Positions 28,333 to 38,891 are shown, counted from the stretch's first letter. The stretch: DNA of 64,000 nucleotides from Methanosarcina thermophila TM-1 (GCF_000969885.1 NZ_CP009501.1:1-64000); one strand, 5' to 3'. Numbers and translations: made by a program. Notes: generated by a model from the letters alone, not told the origin.

Positions 28333-29484
28333 ATGGATCTGGAAGACACTCTTCTCATGATGCCTGGTCCCGTATCTGTTGCACCCAGAGTCCTTAGAGC
28401 GATGTCAAAGCCGATGATCAACCACCGGAGCGCGGAGTTTGCCGGAATATATACTGATTGCAGGGAAATCCTTTCCAACATTTTTAAGACAGATAACGAT
28501 ATCTTTTTGCTCAGTGGTTCGGGAACGGCAGGAATGGAAGCTGCTGTAGGGTCTGTGGTTGGTAAAGGGGACAAAGTTATTGCTATAGAAAACGGAAAGT
28601 TCGGAGAACGCTTTAAAGATATTGCAGCTCTCTATGCGGATGTCGTTCCTGCTGTATTCGAATGGGGTCTTCCAATTGACCTTGAGCTTATCAAGGAAAA
28701 ACTCGAAGAAGGAGCAAAAGCTATCACACTCGTCCACAACGAAACGTCTACAGGCATTCTCAACCCGGCTGCAGAAATTGGCAAACTTGCCCGAAAGCAT
28801 GATGCTCTCTTTATTATGGACGGCGTGACCTCCATTGGAGGAGACGATGTCAGAGTTGATGAATGGGGAGTTGACATTGCAGTTGTAGGTTCACAGAAAT
28901 GCCTCGCAGCCCCCCCTGGACTTTCAATCGTTTCTGTAAGCGAAAAGGCTTTTGAGGCTATGAAAGAAGTAACAAAAAGACCCTATTATAACGACCTCTT
29001 AGCATATAAAAAGAGCGGGGACAAACCCAAACCGGAAACACCTTATACGCCTGCGATTCCTCTGTTCTACGCACTTCAGGAAGCTCTGCATATCATAAAA
29101 GAGGAAGGAATGGATGCCAGAATTAAGAGACACAGAATTCTTTCCGAAGCCGTAAGAGCAGCAGTTGCCGAGCTGAATATTGAGATGTTCCCGCAGCTTA
29201 ACGAGTCCAGCCATTACTCCAATACGATCTCTGCAATGAAAGCTCCCGCAGGCATTGAGGGTGAAGACATAAAGAATGATATGAGGAAACAGGGCGTAAT
29301 TATTGCAGGCGGGCAGGAGCGTCTTAAGAACAAGATTTTCAGAATAGGCTGCATGGGAAATGTTACATCAAGAGATGTGCTCTCAACCATCCAGCAGCTG
29401 GAAATTGTATTAAATAAGCGTGGTTATATTGACAGTCTGGGAGCAGGTATAGAAGCTGCGATCAGGGTTATTGACCGAGCCTGA
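28333..29484 (+). CDS. Class V aminotransferase (alanine-glyoxylate/serine-pyruvate type)
   Basis: A PLP enzyme of 383 residues in the family of alanine-glyoxylate and serine-pyruvate aminotransferases. The PLP lysine is K189 in VVGSQKCLAAPPG. N-terminal LLMMPGPVSVAPRVLRAM, GSGTAGMEAAV (phosphate-binding) and VHNETSTGILNP are typical. Substrate specificity cannot be read from sequence. It precedes ribC by 104 bases. TATA-like sequence lies about 60 bases upstream; GTGGAG precedes the ATG. Confidence 0.92.
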   Translation: MDLEDTLLMMPGPVSVAPRVLRAMSKPMINHRSAEFAGIYTDCREILSNIFKTDNDIFLLSGSGTAGMEAAVGSVVGKGDKVIAIENGKFGERFKDIAALYADVVPAVFEWGLPIDLELIKEKLEEGAKAITLVHNETSTGILNPAAEIGKLARKHDALFIMDGVTSIGGDDVRVDEWGVDIAVVGSQKCLAAPPGLSIVSVSEKAFEAMKEVTKRPYYNDLLAYKKSGDKPKPETPYTPAIPLFYALQEALHIIKEEGMDARIKRHRILSEAVRAAVAELNIEMFPQLNESSHYSNTISAMKAPAGIEGEDIKNDMRKQGVIIAGGQERLKNKIFRIGCMGNVTSRDVLSTIQQLEIVLNKRGYIDSLGAGIEAAIRVIDRA

Positions 29485-29570
29485 ACAGGATTAAATTATA
29501 TATCTACTGAATAAATCATAGATCTACTAGCCTCTTCAGGAAAAACCGGAAAAAAAGATTTTAAACTTGA

Positions 29571-30053
<483 letters not shown>

Positions 30054-30092
30054 AGCAATTTAAGTAAAAACAAAGACTGGAGACCTTATTAG

Positions 30093-30497
30093 ATGACTAT
30101 CAGCCTAGGATTTGTTGTAGCTGAATTTAACAGGGATCTGACTTATCAGATGGAACTGCTAGGGAGAGAACATGCGGAGTTTCTGGGGGCAACAGTTAAA
30201 GAGACAATTCTTGTTCCTGGGGTCTTTGACATGCCCCTTGCAATCAAGAAGCTTTGCCAGAGGGACGATATCGATGCCGTGGTTACTATAGGATCCGTAA
30301 TTGAAGGCGAGACTGATCATGACCAGGTGGTTATGCAGCATGCTGCAAGGAAGATCATGGATCTTTCCCTTGAGTTTGATAAGCCTGTAACTCTTGGAAT
30401 TCCTGGCCCAGGCATGACCCGGATGGCAGCTCATGAACGCGTGGATTATGCAAAACGGGCAGTTGAAGCTGCAGTAAAGCTGGTGCAGCGGTTGTGA
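30093..30497 (+). CDS. ribH: Lumazine synthase
   Basis: Condenses 5-amino-6-ribitylamino-uracil with 3,4-dihydroxy-2-butanone 4-phosphate; 134 residues, typical for archaeal RibH. Motifs are [41 protein letters not shown] (catalytic His in DHDQ) and [13 protein letters not shown] lies about 12 bases before ATG. It follows ribC and precedes an aminotransferase by 58 bases, probably one transcript. Confidence 0.96.
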   Translation: MTISLGFVVAEFNRDLTYQMELLGREHAEFLGATVKETILVPGVFDMPLAIKKLCQRDDIDAVVTIGSVIEGETDHDQVVMQHAARKIMDLSLEFDKPVTLGIPGPGMTRMAAHERVDYAKRAVEAAVKLVQRL

Positions 30498-30555
30498 ATT
30501 TCTATAATATCTTGAATAAGCTAGCAAAATGCAATAACATACCAGGACCATCCCT

Positions 30556-31698
30556 ATGACATCCGCAAGGCTCAAGCGTGTAGAAGAATCCGCAACTATA
30601 AGGATCTCCAACATTGCAAACAGAATGATTAAAGAGGGTAAAGACGTCATCAATTTCAGCCTTGGCGAACCTGATTTCAATACCCCGAAAAATATCTGTG
30701 ATGCTGCGGCAAAAGCCATGTACGAGGGAAAAACCCATTATGCTCCGTCTGCAGGTATCCCGGAGCTAAGGGCAGCCATTGCTGAAAAACTGAGGACGGA
30801 AAATAACCTCGATGTAACCGAGGCAGGCGTGCTTGTCACTCCCGGCGCAAAACAGGGAATTTTTGAGGTAATGATGGGTGTCCTTGATGATGGAGACCAG
30901 GCTATTCTGTTTGACCCGGCATGGGTAACTTATGATGCATGCATACGTTTTGCAGGGGCAGAAACAGTCTGGGTCCCAACAGTCCCTGAAAAAGGTTTCA
31001 TTCCCGACGATTTTCAAGAATACATAACTGATAAAACCAAGCTAATTGTTGTAAATAGCCCGGGAAACCCAACAGGTGGGGTCTTCGGAAAAAAGACTTT
31101 GAAGTGCATTGCCGATCTTGCAATTGATCATGATCTCCTTGTAGTCTCAGATGAAATTTATGAGAAAATTATCTATGACAAAGAACATATCAGCATCGGC
31201 AGCTTTGATGGGATGCAGGAGAGAACCATCACTGTAAACGGTTTTTCAAAGGCATATGCCATGACAGGCTGGAGACTCGGTTACCTGACTGCTCCTCCTG
31301 AGATTCTAAAACTTCTACTTAAGATTCAGTCTCATTCAGTAAGCAGCGCAACCACATTTGTTCAGTACGGCGGGCTTGAGGCTTTGCAGGGTCCTCAGGA
31401 CAGTGTTAAAGCAATGGTTGACCGTTTCAAGGTACGCCGTGATGTTCTTGTCGATGGGCTGAACAAAATGGGTCTCGAGTGCAAAAAACCCGATGGGGCT
31501 TTCTATGCTTTTGCTAATGTCAGCGAGTACGGAAATGGGACAGAAGTTGCAGAGAGGCTTTTGAAGGAAGCTCAGGTGGCAGTTACCCCTGGGATTGCTT
31601 TTGGCGCATCTGGTGAAAATTTCATCAGAATCTCCTATGCAACCTCAATTGACCGAATCAGGGAAGCCCTCGAGAGACTTGAAGCGGTATTTACATAA
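30556..31698 (+). CDS. Class I aminotransferase (aspartate type)
   Basis: A PLP-dependent aminotransferase of 380 residues, similar to archaeal aspartate aminotransferases. Motifs: NFSLGEPDFNTPKNI, THYAPSAGIPELR, VVNSPGNPTGGVF, the Asp-Tyr pair in VVSDEIYEKIIYD, PLP lysine in NGFSKAYAMTGWRLGYL, and the carboxylate-binding Arg in ENFIRISYA. It is the third gene behind ribC and ribH, though its link to flavin synthesis is not obvious; amino-acid metabolism is more likely. Confidence 0.94.
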   Translation: MTSARLKRVEESATIRISNIANRMIKEGKDVINFSLGEPDFNTPKNICDAAAKAMYEGKTHYAPSAGIPELRAAIAEKLRTENNLDVTEAGVLVTPGAKQGIFEVMMGVLDDGDQAILFDPAWVTYDACIRFAGAETVWVPTVPEKGFIPDDFQEYITDKTKLIVVNSPGNPTGGVFGKKTLKCIADLAIDHDLLVVSDEIYEKIIYDKEHISIGSFDGMQERTITVNGFSKAYAMTGWRLGYLTAPPEILKLLLKIQSHSVSSATTFVQYGGLEALQGPQDSVKAMVDRFKVRRDVLVDGLNKMGLECKKPDGAFYAFANVSEYGNGTEVAERLLKEAQVAVTPGIAFGASGENFIRISYATSIDRIREALERLEAVFT

Positions 31699-31785
31699 AT
31701 TGAACACAGTAACTTATCTTTCTGAAAAGAGGTATGAGTAAAGATTAGCAGATTCTGGTTGAATCTGGCAGCGGTAGGGATAGAT

Positions 31786-32205
31786 TTACCCATACCGTTT
31801 AAGTACCTCTTTTATGATTGCACCTGTACTGCAAAGTGGGCATTTCTTTGAAAGTGGAATCCTGACCACCTTTGCGGGAATCCCTCTTTTAGTAAGTTCT
31901 TTTTCCAGAAGTTCGCTGTCAAAGCGCTGATCATAACCAAGAGCAATGATATCCGGCTTTATCTCTTTCAGGGGTTCAAACATATCCTTTTCGCTGCCAA
32001 GAAGCGCTTTATCAACCATCCCGAGTGCATTTACCATTTCAAGACGCTGCTCTTCGGGTACAATTGGTTTTGGTTTGTGAGTCACATTTGAGTCTCTAGC
32101 AACAATTACGAAAAGCTCATCTCCCAGCTTTCGTGCCTGGGTCAAAAAATAAATATGTCCGGGATGGAGAATATCAAAAGTCCCGGTAGCAAGTACACGT
32201 GTCAA
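31786..32205 (-). CDS. ribL: FAD synthetase, archaeal type
   Basis: Adenylates FMN to FAD. A 139-residue nucleotidyltransferase with ATGTFDILHPGHIYFL (HxGH) and a C-terminal CPLCSTGAIIKEVL, where the cysteines are characteristic of the RibL group. It faces the ribC-ribH operon tail to tail across 87 bases, completing a local flavin set. The related cytidylyl/phosphopantetheine transferases are less likely given the Cys motif. Upstream DNA (32206-32570) is a divergent promoter region with no gene. Confidence 0.9.
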   Translation of the reverse strand: MTRVLATGTFDILHPGHIYFLTQARKLGDELFVIVARDSNVTHKPKPIVPEEQRLEMVNALGMVDKALLGSEKDMFEPLKEIKPDIIALGYDQRFDSELLEKELTKRGIPAKVVRIPLSKKCPLCSTGAIIKEVLKRYG

Positions 32206-32570
32206 CGAATCACCTTGCCCCGGGTATATCCTACAAGCATAAGAAACTTACTGAAAATAACCCTGCCTGCAGTCAAGGAAGAATCCCGAATTATACAAAT
32301 TGTGTACGATATAGACTGTTACGATCTATTTACAGCCGGGTTAAAAGGTAAGTAAATTTTCCAATTATCGCAGGTAATATAGATAACCCTTAAATATGAT
32401 TATTGTTTATCAAACTCAGGGTATAAGTCTGTTAATCTGAAAATAAACCGTACTCAAATACAGCTTTTTGCTTTCTCTGGCAGGGCTGTTGCCTCTGGCA
32501 TTATCACTCATAATATATAATTACAATAAATATTATCTTCAAGATATATTTACAAAATGAGGAGACCCTA

Positions 32571-34073
32571 ATGATTAAAAAATCAATTCATGAGATTAAT
32601 AGAAAAATTGAAGATGGAAGCGTCAACGTAGTGACAGCTGAGGAGATGGTCACAATTGTTGAGGAGCTTGGCACTGAAGGGGCTGCAAAAGAAGTGGATG
32701 TAGTTACTACAGGCACATTCGGAGCTATGTGTTCATCTGGTTTAATGCTTAATCTCGGGCATTCCGAGCCTCCTATTAAAATCCAGAAAATCTGGTTTAA
32801 CAATGTAGAAGCATACAGCGGAGTAGCAGCCGTAGATGCTTACCTTGGAGCTACCCAGATTTCGGAAACACGGGGAATCCAGTATGGAGGAGCTCACGTT
32901 ATTGAGGATCTCCTTAGAGGCAAAGAGATCAATGTCCATGCAACTTCTTATGGGACGGACTGCTATCCAAGGAAAGTGCTTGATACTACAATTACCCTTG
33001 ATGACCTTAACGAAGCCATTCTTCTGAACCCGAGGAACGCATACCAGAAATATGCAGCGGCAACCAATAGTTCCAAAAGAATTCTGAATACTTATATGGG
33101 TGAGCTTCTGCCCAATTTCGGAAATGTAACCTATTCAGGAGCAGGTGTACTTTCGCCTCTCTCAAATGATCCTGAATATGAGACTATAGGCACAGGAACT
33201 AGGATTTTTTTAGGAGGAGCCCAGGGGTATGTTATAGGGAACGGAACTCAACATTCTCCTTCTTCAGGGTTTGGAACTCTAATGGTAAAAGGCAACCTGA
33301 AGGAGATGAGTCCTGATTACTTAAGGGCTGCTTCCTTTACCGGATATGGAACCACCCTCTATGTGGGAGTAGGAATCCCTATACCTATTCTTAACGAAAA
33401 GCTTGCTGCTGCAACTGCAATCCGTGATGAGGATATCGTGACCACTGTTCAGGATTATGCTGTAGGAAGCCGGGAAAAGCCTGTTATCAGAGAGGTAAAT
33501 TATGCCGAACTCAAGTCAGGTTCGGTGGAAATTAATGGAAAAGACGTGCCGACTTCTTCCCTTTCCAGTTTCAAGAATGCAAGAAAAATTGCAAATGAGC
33601 TAAAAGAATGGATTAAGCAAGGGAAATTCTTTGTCAGCATGCCTGTAGAAAGACTGCCAGCTAATGGGCTTGTTAAACCCATGAAGCAGACTCAGGCTGT
33701 ACCTCTTGTAAAAGATGTGATGTCCAATTTTATTGTGACCATTAAAAAAGACCAAACTATACAGGAAGCAGCTAAGAAGATCTGGGAGAATTCCTTTAAC
33801 CACTTGGCTGTGACTTCCGACTCCGGTGAACTGGTCGGAATAATTACTGCTTGGGACATTTCCAAAGCGGTTGCAGAGAACTATTTTGACTCTGTGGAAA
33901 GCGTTATGACGAAAAAGGTATTAACATGCGCTCCGAATGAGCCTGTAGACCTTGCAGCCAGGCGGCTTGACCGTTACGGAGTATCAGCAATGCCGGTAAT
34001 CGATACTCAGAGGCGGGTTCTCGGAATAATAACGAGCGACAATATAAGTAAGCTCCTTGCAAGGAGGTACTGA
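32571..34073 (+). CDS. Homocysteine biosynthesis protein (DUF39) with CBS pair
   Basis: 500 residues: DUF39/HcyBio domain (about 1-370; TTGTFGAMCSSGLMLNLGHSEPP, GTDCYPRKVLDT, FLGGAQGYVIGNGTQHSP) followed by two CBS motifs (about 382-500). In Methanosarcina acetivorans the orthologous protein and the NIL-ferredoxin encoded next to it are required for making homocysteine from aspartate semialdehyde and sulfide. GAGGAG precedes ATG 32571. The next gene starts 2 bases after its stop, so the two are translationally coupled. The CBS pair may sense an adenosyl compound; that part is inference. Confidence 0.92.
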   Translation: MIKKSIHEINRKIEDGSVNVVTAEEMVTIVEELGTEGAAKEVDVVTTGTFGAMCSSGLMLNLGHSEPPIKIQKIWFNNVEAYSGVAAVDAYLGATQISETRGIQYGGAHVIEDLLRGKEINVHATSYGTDCYPRKVLDTTITLDDLNEAILLNPRNAYQKYAAATNSSKRILNTYMGELLPNFGNVTYSGAGVLSPLSNDPEYETIGTGTRIFLGGAQGYVIGNGTQHSPSSGFGTLMVKGNLKEMSPDYLRAASFTGYGTTLYVGVGIPIPILNEKLAAATAIRDEDIVTTVQDYAVGSREKPVIREVNYAELKSGSVEINGKDVPTSSLSSFKNARKIANELKEWIKQGKFFVSMPVERLPANGLVKPMKQTQAVPLVKDVMSNFIVTIKKDQTIQEAAKKIWENSFNHLAVTSDSGELVGIITAWDISKAVAENYFDSVESVMTKKVLTCAPNEPVDLAARRLDRYGVSAMPVIDTQRRVLGIITSDNISKLLARRY

Positions 34074-34075
34074 GC

Positions 34076-34462
34076 ATGAAAATAAAGATCACCATCCCTA
34101 CCGAAAGAATCCATAACCCTATTATTTCCGAATCCATAGTCGAAACCGGCATCCTGATTAATATAATGGTTGCAAACATCGACTCAACTTATGGCGAATT
34201 GATTGCGGACGTAAACGATTCCAAATTTGATAGAATCAAAAAAGCTCTGGAATCGAGAGGGGCGATAGTCTCCATTCTTGACCGACCTATTCACAGGGAT
34301 GAGGAAGAATGTATCGACTGCGGAGCCTGTATTTCGGTCTGCCCTATGAATGTGTATTCCTTTGACAATTCTTGGAGTATCCAGGTAGATGAAAAGAAAT
34401 GTATTCAGTGCGGCGTCTGTATCAAGATGTGCCCGCATGGGGCTTTGAAACTGGGAGAGTAA
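34076..34462 (+). CDS. NIL-domain polyferredoxin of homocysteine synthesis
   Basis: 128 residues. An N-terminal NIL domain (about 1-75; NPIISESIVETGILINIM) is followed by two [4Fe-4S] binding motifs, CIDCGACISVCP (residues ~80-91) and CIQCGVCIKMCP. The NIL domain is otherwise known from methionine transporters. The likely role is electron supply for sulfur incorporation with the DUF39 partner just upstream. GGAGG lies 9 bases before ATG, inside the preceding gene. Confidence 0.93.
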   Translation: MKIKITIPTERIHNPIISESIVETGILINIMVANIDSTYGELIADVNDSKFDRIKKALESRGAIVSILDRPIHRDEEECIDCGACISVCPMNVYSFDNSWSIQVDEKKCIQCGVCIKMCPHGALKLGE

Positions 34463-34738
34463 ACAAAGGAAGGTAGAATTACAAAATCCTTCCTTGATAA
34501 TCTTTCTCTTTTATCCTCGTTTTTCCTGGTTTACTCCTTTAATCCTGGTTTCCTCTTTGTCTTTTGTGTTTTTTTCTTACTGTTCTTTCCCTGGTATTTA
34601 TCCTGATTCTCTTCCTTAGTTTATATGTGGGATTTAGTTATGGATACTAATTTCTATTTCGAAACTCTCATTATTTATACATAGAAACAAATAATTATAA
34701 TTTATAAGAACCAAAAACAGGATAGAAATTGAAGGAGG

Positions 34739-34840
34739 GTGCTGCCAGAACTGGATATTAGCAGTTTCTCAGGCAATGCCTCAAAAATTTCCCCACTGGT
34801 TTATGTTCCCTTTTCTTTTTACATTTTGGGAGTGAAGTGA
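34739..34840 (+). CDS. Possible leader ORF of the DUF166 gene
   Basis: A TATA-like AATTTATAAG (34699-34708) would give a ~190-base leader for the gene at 34916. Within it is a 33-codon frame (GTG 34739 to TGA) overlapping GGAGGG. The product (LPELDISSFSGN...) has no known family. It could be an upstream ORF or chance. The rest of 34463-34738 is pyrimidine-rich non-coding DNA. Confidence 0.2.
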   Translation: MLPELDISSFSGNASKISPLVYVPFSFYILGVK

Positions 34841-34915
34841 TCCGAATTTCATTTTACAAAAAATAATTGAGAACCAAGAAATAACCCTTATAACCTTTAA
34901 AAATTGGAGTAAGCT

Positions 34916-35722
34916 ATGAAGATCCTTGTACTATACTCAGGCGAACTAGGGAGAAAAGTTATCCAGAACCTGATAAACCCGGGAAATTTCTGCGTGTCCT
35001 GCGGTGAACTCTGCAACCACTGCAGACAGGCCAGGAAATCATATGCAAACCTGATCGTAGGCATTCATGAATTTCCTGAAGACTTGCCCACATTTATAGA
35101 AGAGCCCGATCAGTACATGCCTCAAAAGCTTCCGGAATGTGACCTTATACTTGCTATTGGCATCCACCCCGATCTCCTTGTAGCTCTTCCGGACGTTGTG
35201 AAGAAAACGAAGGCAAAAGCCGTAATTGCACCTGCTGAAGATTCAAAGAAAACTCCTGCAGGTGTCCTTGAGCAGCTTAGAAAAGAGCTTGAAGCTATGG
35301 GAGTTGAGTTTGAGGGACCAAGGCCTTTCTGTGCACTTGAGAAAACCGGAAAACCTGTTATAGATGCATTTGTTGACCTCGGCTTCGGAAGACCTGTACT
35401 CAGGATCGAGATGAGTCCTGATGGAAAGATGTTCATAGGTGCAGGCGTTCTCAGGGACGCACCCTGTGGCTCCACCTGGTTTGTGGCAAAGAAGCTCAGC
35501 TGGACTGACGTTTCAGATTATAAAGAAACCATCTCAGGAGCTCATCACTCATATCCCTGTACTGCCAGCATGGACAAAGACCCCCAGCTCGGTGATACTA
35601 TCCTTCACAAGGCAGGATATATCATAAGAGAAGCTGCAGAAGACGCAATGGAATGTGCAAGAAAGGAAAAAGCGAGAATTTTAGCGTCCAGCAGGAACGA
35701 GGCTTCAAGCTCAAGCCTTTGA
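34916..35722 (+). CDS. DUF166 / COG1810 protein
   Basis: 268 residues. The archaeal DUF166 family was once annotated as thymidylate synthase; that activity is not established. The N-terminus KILVLYSGELGRKVIQNLINP is followed by paired cysteines CVSCGELCNHCRQ (residues ~24-36) that could hold a metal or cluster, then ILAIGIHPDLL, a conserved PAEDSKKTPAGVLEQL segment, IDAFVDLGFGRPVLRIE and the C-terminal APCGSTWFVAKKL. Cytoplasmic. A 12-base inverted-repeat hairpin follows 38 bases after the stop. Confidence 0.8.
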   Translation: MKILVLYSGELGRKVIQNLINPGNFCVSCGELCNHCRQARKSYANLIVGIHEFPEDLPTFIEEPDQYMPQKLPECDLILAIGIHPDLLVALPDVVKKTKAKAVIAPAEDSKKTPAGVLEQLRKELEAMGVEFEGPRPFCALEKTGKPVIDAFVDLGFGRPVLRIEMSPDGKMFIGAGVLRDAPCGSTWFVAKKLSWTDVSDYKETISGAHHSYPCTASMDKDPQLGDTILHKAGYIIREAAEDAMECARKEKARILASSRNEASSSSL

Positions 35723-35760
35723 AAAACCCAATTTTTTATTTTTAATAAAAGTTTTATTAA

Positions 35761-35794
35761 GGTTTATTTTCAGGCTTAAGCTTGAAAATAAACC
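35761..35794. terminator. Long perfect hairpin after DUF166 gene
   Basis: GGTTTATTTTCA (35761-35772) pairs with TGAAAATAAACC (35783-35794), with a self-complementary GCTTAAGC centre. A second GC hairpin with a T7 run (GTTGCAACCC then TTTTTTT) lies near 35832-35849. Together they look like tandem terminators. The gap to 36093 has no other feature. Confidence 0.55.
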
Positions 35795-36092
35795 CAACCG
35801 CTGGTCTGAAACCTCTGATCCGCAACTGTTGCGTTGCAACCCTTTTTTTGAGAAGGCTTGTAGGCTTGCTTGCAGCATTTCTCTGTTAGAATAAAGCATT
35901 TTTCTGTCAGGATAAGTGACGTTAATAAGATCTGGTTTCTGAGCTCTTTTCTCCATCAGGTTCATAAATATTGGCTCAAATATATAATATCACTTACATG
36001 TTAATAGATAAACTTTTTGCTATTGCTTTCACGTTCTCTGCTAACGCCAGAGATTCGTTAGGGTTAAAGCAAGCCAGAGGGGGTACTTCAGT

Positions 36093-37067
36093 ATGAACCA
36101 GATCGATGAGATCATAAACTCACTTGAACCAGCAACTAGGGCATTTGTAGAAAATGTAAACAAGCAGGGCGGAACACCGATCTATGAGCTTTCTCCTCAA
36201 GACGCCCGTAAAGTTCTTTCAGATTTGCAGGCGGCTGAGGTAGCAAAATTACCCGCAGATATTGAAGACCTTGACATTCCGGTCGGTCCTAAAGGACAGG
36301 TTTCAATTAGGATAGTCAGACCAGAAGGAAACAAAGAGATCCTGCCTGCTGTGATGTACTTCCACGGGGGCGGCTGGGTGCTTGGGGACAAAAATACACA
36401 TGACCGTTTAATCCGGGAAATTGCTGTCGGAGCCAATGTTGCAGTTATATTTGTCAATTTCACGCCAGCTCCGGAAGCACAATATCCAGTACAGATAGAA
36501 GAGGCGTATGCAGCGACAAAATACATTGCAGAAAACGGGAAAGATCATAACCTGGATACTTCAAAGTTAATTGTTGCTGGCGACAGCGTAGGGGCAAATA
36601 TGGCAGCTGCTGTCCTCCTGCTGGCAAAGGAGGGGGGCGGACCGAAAATTGCCTATCAGGTATTGTTCTATCCTGTCACGGATGCGAATTTCGATACTCC
36701 TTCGTATCAGCAGTTTGCAACCGGAGTCTGGCTTACCCGTGAAGCAATGAAGTGGTTCTGGGACAATTATCTGCCTGATAAGGAAGCCCGCAAACAGCCA
36801 ACCGCATCCCCGCTGCAAGCTTCGATTGAGCAGCTCAAAGGACAGCCTCCAGCCCTTATTATTACTGATGAGAATGATGTCCTTCGCGATGAGGGTGAAG
36901 CCTATGCCCATAAGCTGATCCAGGCAGGTGTCAATGTTACAGCCGTTCGATACATGGGAACCATACACGATTTCGTTATGCTTAACCCACTCGCGGGCAC
37001 ACCTGCAACCTGCAGCGCAGTCGGATTGGTGAATACAACTCTTAAGAGTATTTTTGGCAAATCGTAA
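36093..37067 (+). CDS. Alpha/beta hydrolase, hormone-sensitive-lipase-type esterase
   Basis: 324 residues. Oxyanion-hole motif HGGGW at 91-95, nucleophile S165 in GDSVG, acid Asp in ITDENDVLRDEG and His in GTIHDF complete the catalytic triad of the HSL/bacterial Aes family. It would hydrolyse short acyl esters. No signal peptide, so cytoplasmic. GAGGGGGT precedes ATG. The nucleophile elbow (GDSVG) differs slightly from the usual GDSAG. It stands alone; the substrate is unknown. Confidence 0.93.
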   Translation: MNQIDEIINSLEPATRAFVENVNKQGGTPIYELSPQDARKVLSDLQAAEVAKLPADIEDLDIPVGPKGQVSIRIVRPEGNKEILPAVMYFHGGGWVLGDKNTHDRLIREIAVGANVAVIFVNFTPAPEAQYPVQIEEAYAATKYIAENGKDHNLDTSKLIVAGDSVGANMAAAVLLLAKEGGGPKIAYQVLFYPVTDANFDTPSYQQFATGVWLTREAMKWFWDNYLPDKEARKQPTASPLQASIEQLKGQPPALIITDENDVLRDEGEAYAHKLIQAGVNVTAVRYMGTIHDFVMLNPLAGTPATCSAVGLVNTTLKSIFGKS

Positions 37068-37276
37068 TATAATAGCTGTAGCTTTAATTTATTTCTACAG
37101 CTTCATTTTGTATATCTCTAATTTACTCTTCAGTAGTATACGGTTTTTTTAATTATATGAAGTCTGTTATATGTGCTCAACACTTAGCGTAAGTTTATGC
37201 AAACCATACGTATATGAAGTGCGTAAACAATTGTATAATTGAAGTCTAATTCTCATTTTTATTTAAGAGGGAAATC

Positions 37277-37639
37277 ATGAAACCGAAAATTGATTCCACC
37301 AGTTTTGGTTCGATTACTGTAGATGGAAAAACCTATGAATACGATATACTCATTCGCTTAAATGGTCAGGTTGAAAAAAGAGAAAAACAACTATCAAAGG
37401 GATTGTATGGGACTTCTCACAAAGTCTCGCTTGAGGAAGCAAAATACATCTATGAAGAAGGAACTGAAAAACTTATTATAGGAACCGGACAGACGGGTTA
37501 TGTGGAACTTTCGGAAGAAGCTGATGAGTTTTTCAGGAAGAAGAATTGTGGTGTGGAACTCTTTCCGACTCCCTGGGCAATTGAACGCTGGAACGAGCTC
37601 GAGGGCAGAATAGCTGCAATGTTCCATGTAACGTGTTAA
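37277..37639 (+). CDS. Mth938-like domain protein (DUF498)
   Basis: 120 residues of the Mth938 fold: SFGSITVDGKTYEYDILI at the N-terminus, the central EKLIIGTGQTGYVELSEEA strand-loop-helix and the C-terminal PTPWAIERWNEL. Function unknown in archaea. GAGGGAAATC lies just before ATG. The gap 37068-37276 contains only promoter-like AT-rich DNA. Confidence 0.88.
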   Translation: MKPKIDSTSFGSITVDGKTYEYDILIRLNGQVEKREKQLSKGLYGTSHKVSLEEAKYIYEEGTEKLIIGTGQTGYVELSEEADEFFRKKNCGVELFPTPWAIERWNELEGRIAAMFHVTC

Positions 37640-37737
37640 TACGAAGATCAGACAGTCAGGAAGGTTATTCAAAAGATAGTTGTTTTGTTAATATCTCCTT
37701 CCTAATCGCGCACCCTTCGCCCTGTGCTATTATCCTA

Positions 37738-38616
37738 TTATACTATCCATTTTTCATTTTCTCTTGGTTTAATTTCTTCTTTCAGTTTAATTTCTTCTCT
37801 CGGTTTAATTCCTCTTATGTTTATATCCATCTGAGGGAATGGAATTTCAATTCCTTCCTTTGTATAAGCCTCTAGTATGCCTGCAGTTAGGCTGTTCTTT
37901 ACCGTTACCATATTTTCAGTTTTTGTCCAGGCTCTGAGCTGCAAGTTTATCGAGGAATTCGCAAGTTCGGTAGTCACTACTGCAGGCTCGGGATCCTGAA
38001 GGACGAGAGGATGTGTTTTCATAAGATTGAATGCTATCTCAATGGCTTTTTCAAGGTCTGATGAATAACTTATCCCTACATCAACAGAAACTCTTCTTGT
38101 GGGCATACGTGTCATATTAACAATGGAATTTCCCCAGACCAGCTTATTGGGAATTGTTATGAGCTGGTTGTCAGGGGTAAGGAGTTCGGTTGACATAACC
38201 CCTACAGCCCTTACTCTCCCTGTCTGCCCGTTTACGGTCACAGTCTCCCCCATATCTATAGGTCTAATTGCTGAAACACACACTCCAGCAGTCAGGTTTG
38301 TGAAGGTATCCTGCATGCCCAGACCAAGAACCAGACCTATTACTGCAGAAACTCCTACTATATAACTGTCCACGTCAAAATTAAGGCTTTTTAAAAAAGC
38401 AAGAATAATAATCACATAAAAGAGCACATTTAATAAACGGGTAAGAAACTGAATAGTGAGATCCGGAATATTCGTTTTCCGTATCGCATTTTTGAAAATG
38501 TGGGTAACGTACCTTGCTAAAAGGAATCCTGCAATGAGCACTATAAGTGCGAAAATCAGCCTCGATATTGTTATCCCGGTATATGGAATGACCTTCTCCA
38601 TTATCTCATAACCCAT
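37738..38616 (-). CDS. MscS-family mechanosensitive channel
   Basis: 292 residues. Three transmembrane segments in the first ~110 residues (TISRLIFALIVLIAGFLLARYV, LLNVLFYVIIILAFLKSL, YIVGVSAVIGLVLGLGMQDTFTNLTAGV, the last forming the pore helix), then the beta domain (GETVTVNGQTGRVRAVGVMSTEL, PNKLVWGNSIVNMTR) and alpha-beta domain. The C-terminal tail has short KPREEIKLKEEIKPRE repeats. It releases solutes on osmotic downshock. Monocistronic, convergent with the Mth938-like gene. Confidence 0.94.
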   Translation of the reverse strand: MGYEIMEKVIPYTGITISRLIFALIVLIAGFLLARYVTHIFKNAIRKTNIPDLTIQFLTRLLNVLFYVIIILAFLKSLNFDVDSYIVGVSAVIGLVLGLGMQDTFTNLTAGVCVSAIRPIDMGETVTVNGQTGRVRAVGVMSTELLTPDNQLITIPNKLVWGNSIVNMTRMPTRRVSVDVGISYSSDLEKAIEIAFNLMKTHPLVLQDPEPAVVTTELANSSINLQLRAWTKTENMVTVKNSLTAGILEAYTKEGIEIPFPQMDINIRGIKPREEIKLKEEIKPRENEKWIV

Positions 38617-38891
38617 TTTTACCTTCCTCGCTTCTGGCGTTCGATGGTGGAAAACTCAAAGGAGTTTCTGAATTAATAGAAACAGTTTTAATAATGTTGC
38701 GAATGATGTATAAAGTTTTCTTTTATAAGTATTTGTAGAAGTATAACGTTTTTCTATTCTGCCTTTAATCCGGAAAGTCTTTTACGGATTAAATCTTTCA
38801 TAGAACTAGTTTCAAAAATATACAAAATTAGAGAAAATCTATGTAAATTTCATGATTTAATTAATTTTGTCAAATTCAGGGAAGGTTAAGG

